From Phlegmacium glaucopus (taxonomy: Eukaryota; Basidiomycota; Agaricomycetes; Agaricales; Cortinariaceae): a stretch of DNA of 64,000 bases. Each line of letters opens with the position of its first letter. Position 1 is the first letter of the stretch. The stretch covers positions 461,676-525,675 of the forward strand of contig MU130553.1 in the NCBI GenBank assembly GCA_015039465.1, read 5' to 3'. Below are positions 12,695-23,978 of this stretch, piece by piece. A program made the position numbers and the translations under genes. The notes under the pieces are model-generated. The model made no database searches, had not been told where the DNA came from, and saw nothing but the letters and a program-made list of their open reading frames with translations.

Positions 12695-13410
12695 TTAGGA
12701 TGTATAGTATCTGTTTGCGGGTGGCCTCATATGTGCCCCACCACTACTCCTACCACCATGACACGCAACATCCCATTCCTGCAACACCCTCACAAACCCA
12801 GAGTTTGGTTTGATACAAGCCCGTTTACGCTTAACCAATGCGTGAGCTGTTTCGAAGGACATTCCGTGGTTGTGGATTAGGTAGGCGATTGTTATGGATG
12901 CGCTACGAGATATACCCTGTGTGTATTTTTTGTTAGAATGGGGTTTAAAAGGGAGGAGAAGAAAAGAATGATAGGAGAGAAACGAGAAATAGAAAGAATG
13001 GGACGACGGCTGCTGACCTGATGACAGTGAATAAGCAGATTCCTTCCACTCCTAAGCGTCCTATCAATAAAGCCACAAACGTTCTTCAAGTGACGGCCCA
13101 AATCCGCCGTAGTCTCATCCAAAATATCGATTCTATACGAACAAACCCCATCTTTCCATACACTCTCCTCCGCGACGTTCGAAGGAAACCAATAACCATC
13201 ACCTAAAACATGTACGACATGTGTAATATGATGTTGTCTCAACAAATCTTTATCTGTAGCAGCGCTCAACGAGCCGAGGTATAAAGCTCCAGTCGTAATG
13301 CTATTTCCATGTGATGGATGGGAGGGGAGAGTGGTAGGAGCTAGGATTTGATGCATTGGTGTACACATTGCTTGCATTACTTCGGGTGGGAGACTGTCGA
13401 ATCGGATCAT
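12695..13410 (-). CDS. Dual-specificity protein phosphatase
   Basis: Two exons (13410-13018 and 12916-12695) join to 204 codons. The product is a compact single-domain phosphatase predicted to remove phosphate from Ser/Thr/Tyr residues. After a ~40-residue lead come GALYLGSLSAATD and THVVHVLG. The signature HCHQGISRSAS, split by the intron after HCHQ, supplies the catalytic Cys and Arg. The AYLI helix and the KPNSGFVRVLQEW segment that closes the DSP fold follow. The conserved general-acid Asp is probably in DILDETTAD. Length and order match small fungal DSPs. The substrate is unknown. Confidence 0.92.
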
Positions 13411-16400
13411 TGTAGATATTTGTTTGTGGGCGGAGGGAACTTGATGGAGTGGAACACAGTTGGAGTAAAGTGAGTCGAAAGGTGAGTCGACAGCTAGTAG
13501 ACCTCAAGACGCTTCGGGTGCACACGTATCCGAACCCGACCGATCAGATGAAAGGTGGAATCGATTTGGTAATAATACCGCGAGGGGGTGGAGCGAGAGT
13601 TGGTAGGGATTAAAAACGCAAGAGCAAGAGATGGACGTCGACCTCGGCAGGGGCTAGTGAGGTTGGAGGTTGGAACTGGAGTTTTGAAGTTGGGTAAGTG
13701 CAAGCTGCTGCAGTTCGAACAAGATACAACCCGCACTTTATATACCCATTTTCAATTTCCTAATTCTAATTTGCTTTCTTCCCTTTCCACAGATCTACAT
13801 TCCCACAATTAGTAAGGCCTAGAGTAAGGGCCCACCGAAAAGAAAGACTTTCCAACAAGGAGTTGTTCATCTGCCAGCCTGAGGTGCCAGGTGCTCGTGG
13901 CTCGATCTGGCTTGATACGATTCCACTGCTATGGGCTTATCATCTGCCGAAGCCGTCGCCGATGGCAGCTAATTAACGTTGAACGTTGAACACTCAAAAG
14001 AAATGTTGGCAGCAAGCTCGGAATGTACCTTTAACCGCGCGCTCGTTATAATTTTGGTTCCAGGCACACCTCAAGAGATCAAATACGTTCCTGAATATTG
14101 AATCCTTGAGGTTTGTTCGATCCCTGAAGTTGAAAGTGGACGGTTGTGTGCAGAAGAAAATGCCTAATGGAAAAGTTACATAATCGGGATCATTAAAATT
14201 ATATTTAAAAAACAAGGAAGGCTTGCGGTGCCAGCGCGTGAGTCTGTTTCGCGCTACGTCGAAATCGATTTGTTCCCTCCTATGTAATTGAATCCGACAA
14301 CATGGATAGGTTTCATTCCACTATTTTTGGGCGGGAATTTCAAAAGAATCCAGTTCCAACCCAAGTTCTGAATTGTGAACGTAAACTCTCGAGCTGGAGC
14401 CTGGAGGAGTCCTTTTGAAAACATTCAACATTCAACATTGAATGTTCCCTTTTTTTTGGTTTTTACTCTGCTTTCGCATTAACCCATTCAAATGTGGCAT
14501 CGTTTCAGTACGCCAAATGCTAATGCCAATTTCTCATATGTGCATAGCATAAATCCAGTCCATACATCCAGTCACTTCACAATGTTCACATGTCCATGTC
14601 ATTCAATTGTCACCCTTGTTCAAAGGTCGCGTGAACATCTGATGCCACGTGCCCCCAATCTCGAGCCGGATAACAAACACCTCAAGCCTCAAGTACAAGG
14701 TCAAAGGCCAATCAAAGATTTTTAAAGCTTGGTGGACCCTTTTTCAGATTGTCATCCACGTCAACTGCCAAGGCAATGTCCCAGACTCGCGATATAGTAA
14801 TTTTTTCCCATGTAGCTCTTTGTTGGAAGTGATTTATTGTTGATGAACAACTTCTTTCTTGATGAACAATACGTTATTTTATTTTATCACCACACAAACG
14901 TTTGAGCAAAAAAACAAAAAGAAATTAATCAGTTTGAAACTGTACAGCTTGAACTGTAGGTTTTGAAAGTTATTACGATTGACTTTGTACGTTTCAGTTT
15001 TCAATTTTCATATATACATATTGATATATACCCATCCCCCGCTGTGCCAGTGCCAGCGCTCTATCAGAAAGGGTACTCAACGTAGTACATAACCCTTGTA
15101 TTTCGGACTCGAATATCATAATCTGTGCTATATGTGTAAGTACTTGCACGCACTTAAGACCTCACCGCTTTGTACCTTTGTCAAAAATTTAGTTGTTGGT
15201 GTTTTACTGTACTGTACTTCCAGGAACACCGAAAACTGAGGACCACGTCTAGGAGTGTCTAGGCCAGGGGTTAATAACTATGATGTGTTGCAGGGTCAAC
15301 TGGGCGTTCGATGACGATTGTTTTTGGATAAGGATGAACGAGGACGGAGTGGGGAACCGTTGACGGAGAAGGTTGACGGGTGACGGGCTGTTCATGGCAG
15401 GGGACCGTGGTGCTACTTACAAAGTTACAGCCGTTTGCATAGAGGAATGGCAGTCACATGCGGAAGACTCGCAGTTTTTGGTACTCCGAAAACGCCTAGT
15501 TCAAATAACAGGATTTCTGAAGTTAACCTCAATCCTCAGCGTTCGAAGCTTGTCTATTGCTCTATGAACCCACAGGCATAACTGCTCAATGTCTTATCGA
15601 AACTACTCCCGAATCTTCCCACACTTATCTTCATCACTGCTTTCTTCCGTAATAGAGTTTCGTAATCTCGGGGAATGAGATACACTTGTCACGCCGTAAA
15701 GTACTTTATCATAATCCCTTGTACTTAACACCACGCTCGGTGTGGCTAATTTTCCTTATAAGTTATAACCACTCCTTTTAAGAGTCGCATGCGCAATCCC
15801 TTTTGTACCTTTGAATATTTACACACACGGACGTCCCTTAGTGCCGCTATATTTCAAAGCTTCATAGGCAAGGTAAGTCATGCCACCAGTGCACAGCAAG
15901 GGCGTAAAGAACGGAAAGTCCTTCTTGACTGTATGATATTTAGGTTTCCAAGCGAAAGGTACCTATCCCGCTCATCGTTCTCGTCATCAATGTATCGTGT
16001 TGACAGCCCCCGTTCAAATTGAATCAGTTCCTAACCTGTTCATATGATAAGAACTATTGGCGGTTCCGAGTGAGAGGAGTCGGATATTTTTCTTTTTTGA
16101 AGGTCGTGGTTAATTTCGTTTCATTTCTTGTATGTCCGTGTAAAAATTATCAAGAAAAGGCATATATATATAACACTATCCATGCTGCTGACACTGCCAT
16201 CCTTGTCAACATTATGTTCCCATCATTAGATCTGAATTCAAATTTCGGCCCGTCGAGCTTCGATTGATTTCCAAAAATAAACAAGTACCTCCCTGAGATA
16301 TCTCGTTGAAATAGTATCTGATTGCCAGCTCGCCATTGACCTGTTGACAGAATTCGGGACTCCAAGTCGGCGTTTCATATTATAATTTCAAAAATCACAT

Positions 16401-17329
16401 AATTTGAAGACGAGAACAAAAAACCTTCGGAAGAGGATAATATAATATGGCTTGCGGACAATGTCCAACAATCGCTTTCCACACTTTGTTTTGATGATGA
16501 TGATGATGATGATGATGGGAAGGAGACATCGGCCACTTTAAAAAAAAGCAGTGATTCGGAAACAAAACACCAAATTTCACCGCACTCTGGAACGATATCA
16601 ATGAGGAAAGCTGAAACCCACCTTTCTTAAAAAAACAAAGCAAGAATTCACCCTATTCCACACAATCAGCACGGCGGCCCTTGGCATTTGGCATTTGGCA
16701 TCTACGGCGGGCTGCATTTTTTTTAGATTCTGGCAGTGTACTCATCACCGTTTCGTCCATTTGAACAAATTGCGGCTTTTAAGTTATGATAAATGACCGT
16801 GGGTTCATATCACATAGGTCCGACTACATAAATTATAAATAAGCATCTGGATCAGTGATGTACGTTGTTAGACGCCTTGTACTACAGATAGCCACCTGTA
16901 TATATCTCTTGTCCGTAGTTTACAGCGAAACCGACTCTACCCTACCTGCTCGAATTCAAATTTTAAGTTGTCAACGGAATGCTGGAAATAGCTGGTATTT
17001 GATTAATCAAAAGATATCAAAAAAGATAGGGAAGATATTTATTTTTGGAGATGCTTACGCTTCAATGTCCTCGAGTCGAACACTTGACGGATGGAAATAG
17101 TATGAATTCAGATCCGATGATATCGAATGAGTGATTAATATCTCTCTCCATATTTGAAAGGTTGGCAGCGGCAGTCTGGAACCCTAAGGATGCTATATAT
17201 ATATATACTCAATTTCGAGGATGTTACGGTCAACCCTGAAGAAATGAAAAGAAACGGAGATATACAGATTTACGCGGGTTCGAACAATAAATAACAATAT
17301 ACAAAAAAGTATCCGAACATCCGAGTCCG
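13411..17329. other. Gene-poor AT-rich spacer, 3.9 kb
   Basis: Short ORFs (for example 15373-15567 and 16855-17100, the latter with a signal-like start) have no recognisable features. There is an (ATG)n microsatellite at 16494-16516 and an (AT)n run near 17195-17210. I see no supported gene. Confidence 0.5.
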
Positions 17330-19222
17330 TCAGTGTTCGCAGAGTGAGAATTCGTATGCTTCGAACGCTCTATCTTGTTTTATCGTAAAAATCTTTCTCT
17401 CATCCATCAATTCCAATCTCAGGTCTTTAGCCTCATCTAAACCGAAAGGGAAATCGTCTGTGACCCCATTGAACACCGCGTCTTGCAACTCCACAGAAAG
17501 CCGGTTCAAACCCGTACCAAGTTGCCCAATATAATCGCGCCACCAATCTCTCTGCTGACAAGGCACATTTGCCGTACTCAAAATAGGTAGGTTCGGATCG
17601 ACCAGAAAGAGAGCTAGGATCTTGCGATGTCCTGGTTTCGTTGGATCAGCGAGCGAAAAAGGTTGTACTTGATGCTGAAGGATGTTTGGGAACGTGAGGA
17701 GACGACCTTCACGAGTCTCAACACTTCCAACTACTTGTACACCTGGCCCTCCTGATTCACAGCCGAAAATGGCTGGAAACCAATCGTGATAGTCCTGTTC
17801 GTATTCCATCTCGTAAATCGCCTTGGTGTTAGACTGCTGCCGGAAGGCGAGGTTACTGGGTTCTATGTTCTCGTTGGAATAGTAATACAGCGCCGTCGCA
17901 CATATGTGCTCGTTCTTAACAAGGTGTGGATTGATTTCCTCTCCGGAAAAAGTAAAAAGTGCAACTCACCAGTTGGCCACATGCCAAGATCCACCTTCAT
18001 ACGAGGGATTCTCCGGTGTGAGATGAATATTGGCGAGTTTGACAATGATCTGCAAGCCACTCGTAAGGTATTTCTCCTTCAGGTTGATTATCGGGTCTGG
18101 TTCAGTCGGAGGTTTGAATATATCGGGTTCAGGTTGCTCGATCAAATCCCCATAAGATCTGTGATAGTGGATCCTCAAATAGCTAGACCAGTCAAAAAAC
18201 TCGAGGGGCCCAAGCGTCAGATTCCATAACGGAATAGCAGCGTCAATTACGCGCTCAATAAGTCGATAGAGACCTTTGTATCTGACTGGATGAAGATTGT
18301 TGATGTAACTCGTGATCCTAAGAAAGGAAGCGATGAAAGACATTAGATGTTTGGACCCGGAATTATTAATACACATACTTGGAATACTCGCCAGAGATAT
18401 CGACCGTACAAGGAAGCCACTGGAAATTTCGACTGTAAGGACTACCGACCGCACGAGAATACTCCCAAACTGGAATTAAGTCTGTTGCGACTGTCTCTGT
18501 CTCTGGAGGGATTTGAGTGGTTTGTCCTTCCCCACATCTCGCGATACAATCTTCAAGAGAAGTCCTTCCTGTTTCCAACACCTTCGTACGACCATAAACT
18601 AAAGGGTGAAGTGAAGGATGGACCAGATCCAAAACTTTTCCATCAGATCCCGGATGCCAATCTTTATGCTTGTCTGGAACATCCTCCAGTTCGGCCACGG
18701 CAGCTTGTAACTCGAGTTTGAGTGATTCGGGGACGACAGAGTCCGATTTAACAACGTGACCTGTGTAGACGGTAGCAGCTCCTATATCTTCGTGCAACTT
18801 TGCTTTGTATCGAAGTTCTCCAATGACCCAGTCCATCATTGGACGGGATATGTCTCTCCCTGGCATTTCCGATACCTCCCGCTTCCAATTGTTTGCGATA
18901 TCGTCTGAAAAAACCTATTGATCTCATAAATTTGTCGATATTCGAGATAGCATATCCGCTCACCTTATTGCGCCAGTCTGGCATGTCGGTTATATAATTC
19001 ATAATATGCAACATAGTGAATTCGCGAAGGGTCGTAAGCGCAAACCTGAAGTAAGTCCGTTGAGCCAACCTTCGACAGAGAAGAGTGCTATAATTACACT
19101 GTACGCTCTTCTCTCATGTCGGTTGGGTTGAGGGCGTTGGGGAAAGCATCAAGATTTTCATGTTTCTGATAGTAGTTTACAGGACGTCCAAATCCAGGAA
19201 GTTGAATACGGGTGAGTTCCAT
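17330..19222 (-). CDS. DUF4246 family protein, one exon junction out of frame
   Basis: Fungal protein of unknown biochemical role. It starts at MELTRIQLPGFGRPVNYY (19222), and a GTAATT...TTCAG intron leads to FALTTLREFTMLHIMNYITD. Later exons carry MPDWRNKVFSDDIANNW, then DISGEYSKITSYINNLHP across a well-phased intron, then LQIIVKLANIHLTPENP and GGSWHVAN. The last exon carries NEHICATALYYYSNENI and ends in ILSTANVPCQQRDWW and EFSLCEH. This order matches the family as I know it. The junction between GGSWHVANW and NEHI does not close: the GTGAGT donor leaves phase 2, while every nearby acceptor gives phase 0 or 2. Either one base is lost (young pseudogene or sequence error) or splicing is non-canonical. 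Confidence 0.82.
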
Positions 19223-19759
19223 CACTGGCAGTATGAGCTGTTGGGAATTTATATCTTAGAAATCTGGGATTGGTAGGACAGGTTATGCATTTACGAGTCC
19301 AACAGAGATATTGCAGTTCAATATGGTAGAGTCCAAACAAATTCCCACACCCAACTGGCACCAAACGTCACGTGAATCGCTTTATGCATCGCCAGCCAAC
19401 GTCCGACTGTAAGCCAAATTTCTTGATATCGCGATTGCAGCTTATCCCATTCCTAAGGCAAGAAAACCTCAAGTTATGCAGACTATCACCTCTCGTCTAA
19501 AACTGTCAAGGGAACACCCCCTAGAGATATTTTTTCTCTGAACTTCAGCCGGGTCCGGGAGAGGGGATATCATCCGGGACTTGAAGCTTTTATGCAGGGA
19601 TCAGCTGGTGCGTTTATATTTTGTAAAAAGTGATAGTTGATTAAACCTTTTGTAGATTGTAGCTCATGATACTTTTCGACTTTGATGAATTTATCAGATT
19701 CGCCGTTGCTGATATCCTCTCTGTCCAAAACACGCTAATTTAGAACTCACACTCCATCC

Positions 19760-20725
19760 TAGCCGATCTCGCAGAGATGTTGCCATCGACTCTAACAGCA
19801 TCATCAACTGTTGCTCTACTCTCTTGTCCTTCAAGGTCTCAGTTATTACAGACTCGAAACTTTCAAATTCGCTATATACTACATATTCCCGTTGTGAATC
19901 ATGTCCAGCACCTGTGCCATATCCGACGGCAGAAAGTAGAGAAGTGCGAACGTTACCACTGCTTGTCGATGCTTTCGTTCAAGATTCCCAGGTAGTGATC
20001 TATCGAAGCGATCACGCAAAGCTGAGCTTCACTTCTTGGCTAGTGTGTTCGCCAACATGACAGTGGTACGGATTTGTCTATACTTCGAAACCGTTGTCTC
20101 AAAGGGATCATTATGATTATCTCCAGTCGCCAACTGGAAGAAAATTGCCTTTCTCCTCATCTGTGGATGTTCTCAAAGCTGACAGCAGCTTGAAATATCC
20201 TCTAGCCAAGGTCGTTTCCTTCACCGAGCACGAGGACAACATTCGGAGGGGTGGCGTTGCATCTACAATTAAGTGCGCTCACTCCCCTACCCAACAACAC
20301 TATTCATAACGACTTTTCCAGAAATGGCTCATTTCACGCTCCGGGACACAGGGCTATTCTCAGTCCTGAATCCGTAGTAGTCTCGGCTTCACCATAGGAG
20401 ACAATACCAGTAGCGCCTGGTATTGATGCACTTCCGTATTCCGTACGTTTGTTTCCACTTCCAGGATCTGAAGAATTTGACTTAGAGATGTTGTTTTTCC
20501 CTGCTAAAAATCAGGCGCTGCCTGGCAACATTATATGACCAAGAAAAGTTTCTCGAGCCGCTACAATTCTTGCCTCCAGCCAAAGCGTGTGAACCTGATG
20601 CTACTGGGGACTCTTTTGTTACTGTGCCATACACGTTGGGGCCGTGACTATCAGCGGCAACATGGAGTATACGAGATTGGTACGAGCGACTGATGAACAT
20701 GAAACAGTGGACAAAGTTTGTTTTA
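19760..20725 (+). pseudogene. HGH1-like gene relic, multiply frameshifted
   Basis: Fragments of an HGH1 (armadillo-like, DUF383/DUF384) protein appear in order but in changing frames: DLAEMLPSTLTASSTVALLS, then LLVDAFVQ, then RKAELHFLASVFANMTV, then VSFTEHEDNIRRGGVAST, then LEPLQFLPPAKACEPDAT, then TLLLLC with GRDYQRQHGVYEI, then VRATDEHETVDK. At least four frame changes and a lost segment before LEPLQFL rule out a working protein. HGH1 helps fold translation elongation factor 2 in yeast. A functional copy is presumably elsewhere in this genome. Confidence 0.82.
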
Positions 20726-21760
20726 CTTTCCTTCTACGTACACAATATGCCCCACTAATTAGTCAAATACACCCAAGCTCCGTAACCCCGTTACACAGGA
20801 TCCCTCGTTTCCAGCAGTTACAGTAAAGATCAAGTCCACCGCTCTCTATTTTAATCCATTTTGCCTTGTTACAATCCATTTCTTGTGTCCATACCCTCAC
20901 ATATTTTGTATTTGAACACTAAACAAGAAAGGTACATTTTATTGATATTGTTTCTCCTCCATTTTCTCTTTCATAATATTATGATATAGGCTCTATTACT
21001 GTATCTACCGTGTTACATAACATAATTTTCTTACATGACTCATTCTAGCTACTCGATAGTATATATATACGGTCTCTCTGTAGTTCGAACTCTGGTTGAG
21101 TTCTATCGCCTGAATATAGCCGTTCCCCTCGGCCTCAACTCACAAAGCGTATTCAGAAATTTCGTCGTCTTTCTCAATGTCCATTGTCGTCTCCATTACC
21201 AATAGTCCAGCAGTCACCACTACCAACCACCGTCCCTAGCCCCGTCGCCATCGCCCTGCGTGTCGCTCATCCCTTTTATATTATTTTTCCTAATCTACAT
21301 ATCATATCTACACATTACGCAGCGCGGAACCCTCTAGAAAGGAACCCCATTTATCTCAACCAGAACTCGCACGGTTCAACACCACTACAGAGGGCAAGCC
21401 TTGTAAGTTCTCTGAACTTTGCAAATTTGTCTAACATCGTACTAACCTGCCATCACCACCATCAAGATCTAGAAGAGGAAAAGGACAAATTAACCACGAA
21501 CCACGACACAAATTCGCAAAGCCTGAGCGCCTTGAACGGGCGATTGCAAGGATACAGGTCATAACTAGTAAACATTATCGTTCATGATTTTTGTGGTAAA
21601 TAACAGCGAATCATGTGAATCATGATATTGAGTAATGGATGTATATAAAACATGGAAACTTCGAAGAAGAACTAGACAACACATCGGTGGGGGGGCTGCT
21701 AGGCTTGTTAGGGGAGATAACTTGACTCGGAGCGACTCAAAGTATACGTGAGGAGCTTCA
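20726..21760. other. Spacer with possible promoter and unproven ORF
   Basis: A TATATATATA stretch at 21061-21071 is followed by pyrimidine-rich sequence and an ATG at 21177 that reads only about 20 codons. A 126-codon reading at 21184-21564 begins at TTG. An internal GTAAGT...CAAG intron could join segments near 21320-21405 and 21470-21560, giving a hydrophilic tail (DLEEEKDKLTTN). I do not recognise it and cannot support a full gene. Confidence 0.25.
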
Positions 21761-23978
21761 TCAGACCATCTTCCCAATTGCCTTGTCCAATACAGATAAC
21801 ACATATGTGTGAGTGAGTGGTTCAGGATTCCATTCCGATGGCAATTTGGACCGCGTCAGCCAATTATCTAAATTATGCAAGAGCTCCACCATTGGCGCAG
21901 AGATGAGAGTCGGGAAAAGGTCATGAATTGAGAGTGGTTCTTGTCCTTTCCTAGAGGTCCAAATGTCATAAAGCTTCATCCGCCCAAATGTGGAATAGAA
22001 GAATTCATGGAGGTTCTTGCGCATCTCCCCATCTAATGATCTAGACTCGAGAACTGCCCTTCTAGCCAGGCTATAAGCAAGGACGTAGATGAACGACTCG
22101 ATGTCATGGCGAGGCTCATGCTCAATACCCTTCTTTGTTACGATGGCCCGCAAGATCGGTGCAGCTGAACTGGGCTGTTCCCTATGGTTTAGATATTATT
22201 TAGAAGATAGACAGCATCGTGGCAGGGAGATAAATTTACCGTCATCGCTGCGCCACGCATTACATCTGGTCCGAAGACAGTATATGACCTTACAGTGGGA
22301 GCAGTCATACCACCACCGGGCCTGGGTACAGGAGGGACTGTTATCGTTTTTATGGTGTCAAGGGAGGGGCGTTCAACACGAGCAAATTCCAAATCCATCA
22401 AGAAACCCTCCGCGCATGCCTGGGGTGGCATTTCCACTGGGAGCATAATGTTACCAACACTTATGTCGCGATGCAGAATACCCTGATTACAAAGGAACTC
22501 ATGTGCTGGACACAATGGAGTTATTCAAAGAAGTAAGCGACAATATGAAGGACATGTACCACTGAGTGTTGCACGTATTCCTTGAAGTAACTCTTTTTCT
22601 GAGCGATACTCCCAAAGTGGCCGCCCACGACTTTTAAGGAGTAATCAATGTAAAAAAATGTCTCCCTCGAGTTTGTCATCTAGGGCTGAGCTACGCAGAT
22701 TATAGGTTGTTATATATTGTCGCTCTCCAGCAAAGAGAACATCTGCACCTTGGTGTAGTTTCACCAGGGCAGGATGGTTGCCATGGATTGACCCATATAT
22801 CATGGATTCAGAGACCCGAGAAGCACTCCGCCACGTATTTTTCAAAACTAACACTGGACCCGCACCGTTCTCTTGCACCAACCAGACAGATGTGCCTCGC
22901 CCAAGCAAGGAGACCGAGGTCCAGATTGGGAGGCCAATAGTGTACCAGGAAGTACCGCTAAAATCTCCCATTGTAATCACAAAGGTTGGGAAATCTTTGG
23001 GTGCCTCACGACCCAAATCTTTTGTTTGATTTCTCCACATTTCATGCTGTTGATCAGGTAAAGTAGTGACTGTTGGGTCTTGACCAAGCTCTACGGATGA
23101 CAAATGACAAGTCAGGGACCAAATGACGCGGATGAATATCTCAATGTCCTTCCATATATCATGAATGGGAGAGAATAGAACTCCAGCGCGGTCAAAGATG
23201 GCGACACAAAATTCAGAACCGAAAATGAGGAGCCCAACTGAGAACAGCTGGAAAGGTCGAGCAGAGAGATGAAGTCGAGCATAATCTGCAGCCTGACAGA
23301 CCACTGGTTTCACGACTCTGGGGTCCCTAGATTTTGGCCCTTGTTGGAGAGTAGGCTTTACTTCGCAGAAACCCCCCGTTTGACGGCAGAGAACATGTTT
23401 CGCTCCAGAGGCGATTACAGTTGAGGACGAACGCTCAAACATGCCAGAATCGGGACTGCCTTTGGGAAATCCCCAGGTACTTGAATCTGACTTCAGAACT
23501 GTCGAGTCTGTAGACTCGAAAGAGTGTTTGGGTAGAGTGCCGGACGAATCCTGGAAATTTTCCACATGTTGAAATATGGATCTCTATTCCGAATGATGGT
23601 TAACAATCCTCTCAACTGTGATGATCAATGACGTACCAAGGGTTTATACATCTTTTTTTCCTCAACCTTCTTCTTTACCCTCCTAAACCCAACAGAATCA
23701 TCAACCTCGTCATCTGCCTCCAGCTCTGCAACGGGCCTGCCGATTGCCGCAGTAGTTATCCTGTCAAGTTCGCGTCTGGCATCAAGCAAGTCCCGATCCG
23801 TTGCGAATGCCTGCGAACAGCTGACAACGAATTGATGAGAAACACGGTCCAAAGCCAAGCGATTGAATACTCGAGGATCGTCGAACACGAGCTTGCCGAC
23901 GAGTTCGTCTTTGAGGGCTATGCGACTAGAACGAGCGTCCGAATCAGGAGATTCTAACGATATGAAATTCTGCAACAT
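21761..23978 (-). pseudogene. FunK1-type fungal protein kinase, probably frameshifted
   Basis: FunK1 kinases are a large Agaricomycete family with unknown substrates. Exon 1 (from the ATG at 23978 to 23637) joins in phase to the N-lobe exon starting at 23583. An apparent GC-AG intron follows near 22690, then a GTACAT...CCAG intron leads to the catalytic loop ILHRDISVGNIML and the metal-binding GFLMDLEFARV (DLE in place of DFG). The C-lobe segment HEPRHDIESFIYVLAYSL follows. After MTGTAQF (near 22180) the reading frame must shift by one base to reach AAPILRAIVTKKGIEH, and no intron explains it. Either the gene is a recent pseudogene or the base is a sequencing error. Without that change it would be a full-length kinase ending at 21761. 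Confidence 0.75.

Noticed and set aside
21184..21564. 126-codon ORF
   Set aside because: Starts at TTG and the nearby ATG is in another frame; a splice-based model is possible but not closed.
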